Shown here: positions 1 through 6,074 of the stretch, piece after piece
Position numbering within the stretch: the first letter of the stretch is position 1
Layout of the letters: each line of letters starts with the position of its first letter
Source: Bacillota bacterium
GTDB lineage: Bacteria; Bacillota; Dehalobacteriia; UBA4068
DNA length: 7,764 bases
Assembly (NCBI GenBank): GCA_009778255.1
Contig: WRKD01000125.1
Location: 1 to 7,764 of the forward strand
Direction: 5' to 3'
Made by a program: the position numbers and the translations under genes
Notes under the pieces: model-generated
What the model was told of the DNA's origin: nothing
Seen by the model: the letters and a program-made list of their open reading frames with translations, nothing else
Databases searched by the model: none

Positions 1-15
1 TACGATATATAGTGT
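1..15. promoter_or_regulatory. NrdR box 1 (upstream half of tandem operator, clipped by window edge)
   Basis: Bases 2-15 read ACGATATATAGTGT. Aligned to the 16-bp NrdR palindrome acaCwAtATaTwGtgt, 13 of the 15 positions inside the window match, including the whole right half ATATATAGTGT. The first position of the box falls just outside the window. The box overlaps the left end of the proposed -35 element. The motif and its link to NrdR are established knowledge; that this copy is functional is inferred from the match and from the second box exactly 31 bp downstream. Confidence 0.8.
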
Positions 16-42
16 GATAATATGTACAGAGCACCATATAAT
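14..42 (+). promoter_or_regulatory. Sigma-70-type promoter of the nrdR operon
   Basis: A perfect -10 hexamer TATAAT lies at 37-42, with GTGATA (4/6 match to TTGACA) at 14-19 and a 17-nt spacer. Transcription would begin near 49, giving a leader of about 24 nt before the nrdR ATG at 73. An alternative is an extended -10 at 13-21 (TGT then GATAAT), whose -35 would lie outside the window. The two NrdR boxes overlap both core elements, so a bound repressor would block RNA polymerase. Confidence 0.65.
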
Positions 43-46
43 GTAG
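31..46. promoter_or_regulatory. NrdR box 2 (downstream half of tandem operator)
   Basis: Bases 31-46 read GCACCATATAATGTAG and match 11 of 16 positions of acaCwAtATaTwGtgt. The CAC and ATATA core is kept and the outer right arm is degenerate. Its centre (38/39) is 31 bp from the centre of box 1 (7/8). This is the roughly three-helical-turn spacing known for paired NrdR boxes, so both would lie on the same face of the helix. It covers the TATAAT -10 completely. Confidence 0.72.
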
Positions 47-72
47 CTAAAAAAAATGAATGGAGGGGTAGT

Positions 73-588
73 ATGCGTTGTGTTTTTTGCGGCTACGCCG
101 AATCGCGTGTACTAGATTCAAGACCTGTAGAAGAGGGGCGAAGTATTCGCCGCCGCCGCGAATGCCAGCAATGCGCCAAGCGTTTTACTACTTATGAACG
201 ATTAGAAGAAGTGCCTCTGATAGTGGTAAAAACCGATAACCGAAGGGAATTGTTTGATCCCAGCAAAATATTGAAAGGTCTTATCAAAGCTTGCGACAAA
301 CGTACCGTTCCGGTAACTGTTCTAGAGCAGATGGTCAACGATATAGAGCGGGATTTACGCAATAGCCTGGAACGTGAAATCTCTTCTAAACAGATCGGCG
401 AATTGGTAATGCAGCATCTACGAAAAGTAGATCAAGTAGCTTATGTGCGTTTTGCTTCTGTTTACCGCAATTTCGAAGATATCTCGACCTTTATTGACGA
501 GATACGTAAATTGCAAAAAGAGATACAAGATAGCAGGGAATACGGTGAAAACGGGGAAGTAACCGGAGGCGTGAAAGGGGAAAACTGA
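73..588 (+). CDS. nrdR: Transcriptional repressor NrdR of ribonucleotide reductase genes
   Basis: NrdR is a cytosolic repressor that senses ATP/dATP and binds paired NrdR boxes to shut down ribonucleotide reductase genes. The 171-aa product begins MRCVFC, the family's conserved N-terminus. It has a zinc ribbon with cysteines at residues 3, 6, 31 and 34 and the basic stretch RSIRRRRECQQC (about 23-34). An ATP-cone domain follows at about 49-139, ending in the typical DQVAYVRFASVYRNF. A charged tail of about 20 residues makes it slightly longer than the usual 150-160 aa. The ATG at 73 is chosen because the conserved MRC starts there and GGAGGGG lies at 62-68. An in-frame ATG at 22 would add 17 unrelated residues and lies upstream of the predicted transcription start. 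The stop is one base before nrdD. The tandem boxes in its promoter imply autoregulation. Confidence 0.97.
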   Translation: MRCVFCGYAESRVLDSRPVEEGRSIRRRRECQQCAKRFTTYERLEEVPLIVVKTDNRRELFDPSKILKGLIKACDKRTVPVTVLEQMVNDIERDLRNSLEREISSKQIGELVMQHLRKVDQVAYVRFASVYRNFEDISTFIDEIRKLQKEIQDSREYGENGEVTGGVKGEN

Positions 589-589
589 T

Positions 590-2599
590 ATGCTAAGACA
601 AATACGCAAGCGTGACGGACGCTTGGTTTCATTTAACAAAACGCAAATAACGGATGCTATTTACAGCGCCAATATAGCTTGCGGAGTTGATGATAAACAA
701 TTGGCTGAAAATTTAACCGATTTAGTTTTGAAAGCGCTTGAAGAGCAGTACGGCGGAACAATTTTTGGCGTGGAAGATGTACAAGATTTAGTAGAGCGGG
801 TTTTGATAGAGCAGGGCCATGCAAAATGCGCCAAAGCTTATATACTTTATCGTGATAAACGCACCAGGGTGCGGGTGGCGAAAAGCGACCTGATGGACGC
901 GGTAGAAGAGATACTTATCGAAACCAGCCGCGAGAACGCCAATGTAGGCAATTCACCTTCGGCTAAAATGCTGCAAATAGCTTCTGCAGCCAGCCGCACC
1001 TATTATCTTTCGCGCTGCATTCCCGAGGAGTTTTCGCGCGCCCATAAACGCGGCGATATTCATATCCACGACCTGGATTGGTATTGCAAAACCCTCACTT
1101 GTGTGCAAATACCCTTGGGCGAATTATTGCATAAAGGCTTTAACAACGGGCATGGTTATATTCGTCCGCCTAAGCGCCCAGCCTCGGCTACCGCTTTGGC
1201 AGCTATTATCTTGCAGAGTTCGCAAAACGATATGCATGGCGGACAAAGCTTTCCTTTCTTCGATACCGATATGGCGCCCTTTATGGAAGGTTATGAAGAA
1301 AATGAAGTATTTCAAGCCATGGAAGCGCTTATCTACAATCTAAACAGTATGCATAGCCGCGCCGGCAGCCAGGTGCCATTTTCCAGTCTTAATATCGGCG
1401 CCGATACTTCCGAGGGCGCGCGCATGGCCAGCCGCAATCTTTTGTTAGCTTATGAAAAAGGCTTGGGGCGGGGCGAAAACCCCATTTTTCCCAATGTGAT
1501 TTTTCGCCTAAAAGAGGGCATTAACTTTAACCCAGCCGACCCCAACCGCGATTTATTTGAGCTGGCTATGCGTGTGGCAAGCAAACGTATGAATCCTACT
1601 TTTAGTTTTATGGACGCCAGTTTTAACGCACCCTTTGGTACGGATGTAAGTTATATGGGTTGCCGTACCCGGGTTATGTCGAACCGCTGCGGCCCGGAAA
1701 TTACAGAAAAGCGCGGTAATCTTTCTTTTACCTCTATTAATCTGCCGCGTTTAGCTATACAGGCCAAGGGAGATTTGGAAATATTCTATTTGCTGCTGGA
1801 TAGTGTGTTGGAACTGACAGCGCGGCAGCTCTTTCACCGGTATCAGACCCAAGCCGCTTTAAAGGTGCGCGATATGCCTTTTTTAATGGGCCAGCATCTT
1901 TATCTGGATTCCGAAAATTTACGGGATAATGATATTATCGCTTCTGCTATTAAACATGGAACCCTCTCTATCGGATATATAGGTTTGGCAGAAACACTTG
2001 TATCTTTGATGGGCGTACATCATGGCGAAAGCGCCGACGCGCAAAAATTGGGGCTAGAGATCATTGCCTATATGCGAGACCGTGTGGATGAATTTGCCGA
2101 GTATTACGATTTAAACTATACCTTCCTTGCTACCCCGGCAGAAGGGCTTTCCGGACGCTTCCTGAAAATGGACCGGGAAACTTTTGGCCTTATAGCCGGC
2201 GTAACAGATAAAGATTATTATACCAATTCTTTTCATGTGCCGGTAGATTATCCTCTATCTATGTTTGAAAAAGTCAGCGTAGAAGGACCATATCATAAAT
2301 ACTGCAATGCAGGGCATATCAGCTATGTTGAATTGGCCGGCCCGCCGGAACATAATACGGAAGCAATCGAAACTTTACTGCGGCATATGCGCAATAATGA
2401 TATGGGTTATGCCGGTATCAATTTCCCCATCGATTTTTGTTTGTCTTGCGGGCAACAGGGCGTGTTTCCTCAAGATTGCCCTTCTTGCGGCGGGCAAAGC
2501 ATACACCGCGTACGCCGTATAACCGGCTATTTCAGTACCATAGAACGCTTCAACGATGCGAAGCGCCAGGAATTAATGGATAGGGTTAATCATTTTTAA
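590..2599 (+). CDS. nrdD: Anaerobic (class III) ribonucleoside-triphosphate reductase, large subunit
   Basis: This oxygen-sensitive glycyl-radical enzyme reduces ribonucleoside triphosphates to dNTPs in the cytosol. The 669-aa product has an N-terminal ATP-cone (about residues 3-93, starting RQIRKRDGRLVSFNK) for allosteric control of activity. The ten-stranded barrel follows, with DIHIHDLDWY at 156-165, active-site candidate Cys171 (TCVQIPLG) and NDMHGGQSFPFF near 213-224. The probable thiyl-radical cysteine is Cys358 in YMGCRTRV. Four cysteines at 617, 620, 630 and 633 form the C-terminal zinc site. The glycyl radical is probably Gly646 in RRITGYFS, 23 residues from the C-terminus as the family expects. 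All key elements are intact. The ATG follows the nrdR stop with one base between (TGATATG), suggesting translational coupling. Cys367 and Cys166 lie near the catalytic cysteines and may bear on the reductant used; the NrdD subclass could not be assigned. Confidence 0.97.
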   Translation: MLRQIRKRDGRLVSFNKTQITDAIYSANIACGVDDKQLAENLTDLVLKALEEQYGGTIFGVEDVQDLVERVLIEQGHAKCAKAYILYRDKRTRVRVAKSDLMDAVEEILIETSRENANVGNSPSAKMLQIASAASRTYYLSRCIPEEFSRAHKRGDIHIHDLDWYCKTLTCVQIPLGELLHKGFNNGHGYIRPPKRPASATALAAIILQSSQNDMHGGQSFPFFDTDMAPFMEGYEENEVFQAMEALIYNLNSMHSRAGSQVPFSSLNIGADTSEGARMASRNLLLAYEKGLGRGENPIFPNVIFRLKEGINFNPADPNRDLFELAMRVASKRMNPTFSFMDASFNAPFGTDVSYMGCRTRVMSNRCGPEITEKRGNLSFTSINLPRLAIQAKGDLEIFYLLLDSVLELTARQLFHRYQTQAALKVRDMPFLMGQHLYLDSENLRDNDIIASAIKHGTLSIGYIGLAETLVSLMGVHHGESADAQKLGLEIIAYMRDRVDEFAEYYDLNYTFLATPAEGLSGRFLKMDRETFGLIAGVTDKDYYTNSFHVPVDYPLSMFEKVSVEGPYHKYCNAGHISYVELAGPPEHNTEAIETLLRHMRNNDMGYAGINFPIDFCLSCGQQGVFPQDCPSCGGQSIHRVRRITGYFSTIERFNDAKRQELMDRVNHF

Positions 2600-2612
2600 A
2601 TAGGAGAAAATT

Positions 2613-3149
2613 ATGAGTATTTGGCATGATATAAGCAAAGACCGCATTAAACCGGAGGATTTTTTAGCTGTTATTGAAATTGAAAAAGGCAGCAAAGTGA
2701 AATATGAAATGGATAAAGAAACCGGCATGATAATTCTGGACCGTATTTTGCATACTTCAACACATTATCCGGCCAGTTACGGTTTTATTCCGCGCACCTA
2801 TGCAGATGACGGCGACCCCCTGGATGTATTGATACTCTGTTCCGAAGTTTTATCGCCCCTTACTTTAGTGCGTTCTTATCCCATCGGCTCGATCAGCATG
2901 CTGGACAGCGGCGCTATTGATGAAAAGGTCATTGCCATCCCCTTCGAAGACCCTACCTATAATGTGTACCGCAGCATCGATGCTTTGCCTTCGCATATTT
3001 TTTCGGAAATGCGGCACTTTTTTAGGGTATATAAAGAGCTGGAAGGCAAAGAAACTGTTGTAAATGAAGTAAAAGGCCCGCGCGAGACCATTGAAATCGT
3101 CCGCCGCGCCATTTTGCAATACAGCGATAGGTTTGCCAAAAACCAATAA
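2613..3149 (+). CDS. ppa: Family I soluble inorganic pyrophosphatase
   Basis: It hydrolyses pyrophosphate to two phosphates in the cytosol, pulling nucleotide polymerisation and activation reactions forward. The 178-aa product has the family I signature DGDPLDV, with metal-binding Asp66, Asp68 and Asp71. The other active-site residues are also present: Glu22 and Lys30 (IEIEKGSKVKYE), Arg44 (LDR), Tyr56 (SYGFIP), Asp98 and Asp103 with Lys105 (MLDSGAIDEK), and Tyr140-Lys141. These correspond one for one to the E. coli enzyme with an offset of about one residue, and the length is normal. AGGAG at 2602-2606 precedes the ATG by six bases. It lies 13 nt after nrdD and 40 nt before nrdG, separating reductase from activase. 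Family membership is certain; the symbol ppa is assigned by homology. Confidence 0.95.
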   Translation: MSIWHDISKDRIKPEDFLAVIEIEKGSKVKYEMDKETGMIILDRILHTSTHYPASYGFIPRTYADDGDPLDVLILCSEVLSPLTLVRSYPIGSISMLDSGAIDEKVIAIPFEDPTYNVYRSIDALPSHIFSEMRHFFRVYKELEGKETVVNEVKGPRETIEIVRRAILQYSDRFAKNQ

Positions 3150-3189
3150 GGCTTTCCCCGCATTAAAGATAGCAGAGGAGAATTATATT

Positions 3190-3669
3190 ATGCAGTTGCG
3201 CATAGCCGGGGTTGTGGCAGAAAGCGCAGTGGATGGGCCCGGCTTGCGTATGACGGTGTTTACCCAAGGTTGTAGCCGTCATTGCCCTGATTGCCATAAC
3301 CCTCATACGCATGATCCGGATGGAGGAACATGGGCCGATACGGCAGAGCTTTTAGCGCGCTTTGAAGCAAACCCGCTTCTTTGCGGGCTTACTGTTTCCG
3401 GCGGGGAACCGTTTTTGCAGGCTGCCGCCGTGGCCGAATTAGCAATGGACATTAAAAAACTGGGCAAAACAATTGTTCTTTATAGCGGCTATACCTTTGA
3501 AGAGTTGCAAACGCTAAGCCAAAAAGATGTTAATGTAGCGAGGCTTCTTGCGTATACAGATATATTGATAGACGGCCCGTTTCTTAAAGCAGAGCGAGAC
3601 CTTAATTTAGCTTTTCGCGGCTCGCGCAATCAGCGAATTATTGAGCTGACCCAGCAGGGAAGGGAATAA
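3190..3669 (+). CDS. nrdG: Anaerobic ribonucleotide reductase activating protein (radical SAM activase)
   Basis: NrdG uses a [4Fe-4S] cluster and S-adenosylmethionine to abstract hydrogen from the NrdD glycine, creating its stable glycyl radical. The 159-aa product has the radical-SAM motif CSRHCPDC with cysteines at 28, 32 and 35, preceded by the typical DGPGLRMTVFTQG. SGGEP at 70-74 contributes to SAM binding, and a DILIDGPF segment lies in the C-terminal half. The length is normal for this small activase family. The ATG at 3190 is chosen because AGAGGAG at 3174-3180 lies nine bases upstream and the family's N-terminus begins here. An earlier in-frame ATG at 3091 would overlap the pyrophosphatase gene and add 33 unrelated residues. 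Related pyruvate formate-lyase activases share the motif, but the nearby nrdD fixes the identity. Confidence 0.95.
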   Translation: MQLRIAGVVAESAVDGPGLRMTVFTQGCSRHCPDCHNPHTHDPDGGTWADTAELLARFEANPLLCGLTVSGGEPFLQAAAVAELAMDIKKLGKTIVLYSGYTFEELQTLSQKDVNVARLLAYTDILIDGPFLKAERDLNLAFRGSRNQRIIELTQQGRE

Positions 3670-3680
3670 TAGATTTTGTT

Positions 3681-3691
3681 GGAAGGTAGTG
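3681..3691 (+). promoter_or_regulatory. Closely spaced ribosome binding site and GTG start of miaA
   Basis: GGAAGG at 3681-3686 is followed after only two bases by the GTG at 3689-3691. No other usable in-frame start exists between the nrdG stop and the P-loop. The short spacing and non-ATG codon suggest weaker initiation or dependence on ribosomes finishing nrdG 19 nt upstream. Confidence 0.5.
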
Positions 3692-4669
3692 ACCAAAATA
3701 AGCGAAGAGCAAAAACTGGCAGTTTTAGTTGGCCCTACCGCCAGTGGCAAAACAGAAGTTTCGTTACAGGTGGCGCAATTGCTGAATGCCGAGATTATTT
3801 CCGCAGATAGCATGCAGGTGTATTGCGGGCTGGATATCGGTACGGCGAAGGTCACGCCTGCTCAAAGAGGCGGCACACCCCATCATTTAATGGATATTTG
3901 CGAACCGGGGGAAGATTTTAGCGTAGCCGATTTTCGCCTCATGGCAGCTGCCGCAATACATAGTATCGGCGAACGGAAACATTTGCCGCTTCTTGTAGGC
4001 GGCACCGGTTTATATGTGGCCAGCTTGCTAAATCCCTATCTTTTTCCGCTAAAAACCCAAAAAGACGACAATTTTCGCGCCAATATGAGGCAGCTGGCTT
4101 TGGAAAAAGGAGATTTATATTTACACCGGCGTTTGGCTAAGGTTGACCAAGCGGCGGCACAGCGTATACATCCCAGCGATCATTATCGCGTTGTACGCGC
4201 CTTAGAGGTATATGAAAAAACAGGCTTTTGTATCAGTGAAATACAAAATCAGAGCAAAATGGATTTTAAACCCGCTTATCATGTAGCAATAGCCGGGCTG
4301 ACACTTAGGCGAGAGCTGCTTTATGCACGCATAGATTCCCGCGTTGATAAAATGATAGAAGCCGGGTTTATCGACGAGGTGAAAAATTTACTTTTTTCTC
4401 AAATACCGGCACATTCCACAGCTTTGCGCGGTTTAGGCTATAGGCATTTAATAACTTATTTAAAAGGTTTATCTACCCTGGATGAAGCGCTGACAGCGCT
4501 TAAAAGAGATACGCGCCGCTATGCCAAAAGGCAGTATACATGGTTTAAAAGGGATACGCGTATACAGTGGTTCAATGTAGAAGAGTATTTTACCGATGAA
4601 AAACAACTTATTGCGGAAGAATTGGCGCGGGAAATAGCTGCTTATTTTAAGCATAAGCTAGAGTTATAA
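3689..4669 (+). CDS. miaA: tRNA dimethylallyltransferase (A37 isopentenylation)
   Basis: MiaA transfers the dimethylallyl group from dimethylallyl diphosphate to N6 of adenosine 37 in tRNAs that read UNN codons, releasing pyrophosphate. The 326-aa product has the P-loop GPTASGKT at 15-22 and IISADSMQVYCGLDIGTAK at about 36-54, which holds the conserved Asp-Ser involved in catalysis and substrate binding. HHLMDI follows at 65-70, then VGGTGLYV with Thr106 lining the tRNA/substrate channel. The tRNA-binding motif TRRYAKRQYTWFKRD lies at about 275-289. The length is normal. The start is a GTG with a very close GGAAGG site. It lies 19 nt after nrdG and 35 nt before the deoxynucleotidase gene, within the presumed nrdR operon. 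In many bacteria miaA is followed by hfq or lies near mutL; neither is seen here. Confidence 0.96.
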   Translation: MTKISEEQKLAVLVGPTASGKTEVSLQVAQLLNAEIISADSMQVYCGLDIGTAKVTPAQRGGTPHHLMDICEPGEDFSVADFRLMAAAAIHSIGERKHLPLLVGGTGLYVASLLNPYLFPLKTQKDDNFRANMRQLALEKGDLYLHRRLAKVDQAAAQRIHPSDHYRVVRALEVYEKTGFCISEIQNQSKMDFKPAYHVAIAGLTLRRELLYARIDSRVDKMIEAGFIDEVKNLLFSQIPAHSTALRGLGYRHLITYLKGLSTLDEALTALKRDTRRYAKRQYTWFKRDTRIQWFNVEEYFTDEKQLIAEELAREIAAYFKHKLEL

Positions 4670-4675
4670 AATAGT

Positions 4676-4694
4676 TTGCCGCTTTCTTGCCGCT
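4676..4694. repeat. Short direct repeat TTGCCGCT upstream of the yfbR-like gene
   Basis: TTGCCGCT occurs at 4676-4683 and again at 4687-4694, eleven bases apart, in the 35-nt gap between miaA and the deoxynucleotidase gene. The second copy directly abuts the GGAGG site. It may be chance or a slippage duplication; no function is apparent. Confidence 0.4.
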
Positions 4695-4704
4695 GGAGGT
4701 TCCT

Positions 4705-5283
4705 ATGGGTAATCATTTTTTTGCGTATCTTTCCCGCATGAAACTGATAAAGCGTTGGAGCTTGATGCGCAACCTTACACAGGAGAATATTGCCGAGCAC
4801 AGCCTGCAAGTAGCACTAATAGCGCAAGCGCTGGCCTTTATCAGCAATGCTTACTTCGCAGATGATATAGACTGCGGAGAAATAACGCAATTAGCCCTCT
4901 TTCATGATGCCGGCGAAGTATTAATAGGCGACCTGCCTACGCCGGTTAAGTATTATAATCCGCAAATAAACGACGCCTATAAGCAGATAGAAGAGGTAGC
5001 CAAAGATAAATTGCTGTGTATGCTGCCGCCGGAGCTTGCACAGTTATATAAACCATTACTTTTTTCGGAAACACATAATAATAAGCGGCTGATAAAAGCC
5101 GCCGATAAAATTGCCGCTTATTTGAAATGTGTAGAAGAAAGCGCCGCCGGCAACGGTGAATTTATACTGGCAGAGGAAGCCACATTAAAAGAGATTTCTC
5201 ACTACGAAGATATCCCCGCGGTAGGCTATTTTATGGAGCATTTCGCACCCAGCTTCAGTAAAACCTTAGATGAATTGGGTTAA
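4705..5283 (+). CDS. yfbR: YfbR-type 5'-deoxynucleotidase (HD domain)
   Basis: YfbR enzymes are metal-dependent HD-domain phosphohydrolases that dephosphorylate deoxyribonucleoside 5'-monophosphates in the cytosol, limiting dNTP pools and, in E. coli, feeding an alternative dTMP route. The 192-aa product closely follows the E. coli protein: HFFAYLSRMKLIKRW, then LMRNLTQENIAEHSLQVA, FHDAGEVLIGDLPTPVKYYN, KAADKIAAYLKC and a C-terminal FMEHFAPSFSKTLDE. HD metal ligands are His32, His67, Asp68 and Asp134. Arg17-Trp18, which selects deoxyribose, and Glu71 are also present. The ATG at 4705 is chosen because GGAGG at 4695-4699 is correctly spaced and the family begins just before HFFA; an in-frame TTG at 4687 lies upstream of that site. 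It is probably the last gene of the operon, and its stop codon overlaps that of the convergent traX-like gene. Confidence 0.93.
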   Translation: MGNHFFAYLSRMKLIKRWSLMRNLTQENIAEHSLQVALIAQALAFISNAYFADDIDCGEITQLALFHDAGEVLIGDLPTPVKYYNPQINDAYKQIEEVAKDKLLCMLPPELAQLYKPLLFSETHNNKRLIKAADKIAAYLKCVEESAAGNGEFILAEEATLKEISHYEDIPAVGYFMEHFAPSFSKTLDELG

Positions 5284-6026
5284 AAACCCCACAAAACACG
5301 GCGTAGCGCATAGAGAATAGCCAAATGACCAATATAAAAGATATAAAACTCATAACGGTTACCGCCGCCGCGCTTTCCATTATAGAAAAAAATGAAGGGT
5401 ATGGCCATAATACATAAACCTTGAACAGAGGGATAAGGGGAAGAAGCCAGCAAGGTAGAAATGAATTCCCCCAAAAGCGGCAGATTAAGAAATAGCCACA
5501 TTAAAGCCAGTTTTTGTCTTTCATTGAAGAAGATATGGGCGGATAATATCATCATTATGCCATACCAGCCATATTCTGTATGCAGCCAGGGCAGAAAGCC
5601 AGTAAAACCGTAACGTGCGCTAAGCCATAGTGTAATATTTGAAAATTCAGATAAAAAACAGATGAAAAGAACATTAATCAGGCGTAAAAACAAAGGCAAG
5701 CGGCTTTGCCAAACTATTATAGCCACTAAACCCAGCCCCAGTGTAAAACAAATATTCAAATATCCGTTAGCGAGAAAGACCGAATATGGGTATTGGATAA
5801 GCGCGGCAAAAATAAAAAGACGCGCCATATACCGATATACATTATGGCTATAACGAAAACCATTAGCTATCATAAAGGCAAATATCGGCATGGCAATACG
5901 CCCCGGTACCTGCCACCATACTTGAGCGGGCCAAAAAATCACTCCGCTATGGCTAAATAACATAGAGATACAGGCTATTATCTTTAACTGACGCGCATTG
6001 ATACCTTTTACTAAATTGTTTTCCAT
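5280..6026 (-). CDS. TraX-family integral membrane protein (putative acyltransferase-like)
   Basis: The 248-aa product is strongly hydrophobic with about seven to nine predicted membrane segments. It carries the TraX-family pattern: LKIIACISMLFSH near 14-26, GRIAMPIFAFMIANGFRYS at 42-60, YMARLFIFAALIQYP at 66-80, NICFTLGLGL at 91-100, YGWYGIMMI at 152-160 and a C-terminal FYIFYIGHLAILYALR with His234. F-plasmid TraX acetylates pilin, but chromosomal homologues are common in Firmicutes and their substrates are generally unknown. No pilin or transfer gene is nearby, so conjugation is not implied. The ATG at 6026 is chosen because the family begins just before LKIIA. Upstream in-frame ATGs, up to 6131, would run into the divergent HAD gene. 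No good Shine-Dalgarno is visible. It converges with yfbR (shared TTAA stop) and diverges from the HAD gene with 48 bp between starts. Confidence 0.85.
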   Translation of the reverse strand: MENNLVKGINARQLKIIACISMLFSHSGVIFWPAQVWWQVPGRIAMPIFAFMIANGFRYSHNVYRYMARLFIFAALIQYPYSVFLANGYLNICFTLGLGLVAIIVWQSRLPLFLRLINVLFICFLSEFSNITLWLSARYGFTGFLPWLHTEYGWYGIMMILSAHIFFNERQKLALMWLFLNLPLLGEFISTLLASSPYPSVQGLCIMAIPFIFFYNGKRGGGNRYEFYIFYIGHLAILYALRRVLWGF

Positions 6027-6027
6027 A

Positions 6028-6044
6028 ATTGTTAATTCAACAAT
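6028..6044. promoter_or_regulatory. Inverted repeat in the divergent traX-like/HAD intergenic gap
   Basis: ATTGTT (6028-6033) and AACAAT (6039-6044) form a perfect 6-bp inverted repeat around AATTC. It begins one base upstream of the traX-like ATG, within the 48 bp separating the two divergent starts. It could be an operator or an mRNA hairpin sequestering the traX-like start. The AT-rich composition means chance is possible, and no known regulator consensus is recognised. Confidence 0.35.
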
Positions 6045-6074
6045 ACACAGATAAATCCTATCGGGGGCTATGGT

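Noticed and set aside
22..72. Longer nrdR start at the ATG at 22
   Set aside because: It lies upstream of the predicted transcription start, adds residues unlike NrdR, and the ribosome site at 62-68 serves the ATG at 73.
5277..5289. GGGTT-AAA-AACCC hairpin as a bidirectional terminator
   Set aside because: The stem is only 5 bp and neither strand has a following T-tract, so intrinsic termination is not supported.
5662..5853. Small + strand reading frame inside the traX-like gene
   Set aside because: It is antisense to a recognisable membrane protein, has no ribosome site, and its product resembles nothing known.
5280..6026. TraX-like gene as evidence of a conjugative element
   Set aside because: There are no relaxase, pilus, integrase or attachment-site features, and housekeeping genes lie on both sides.
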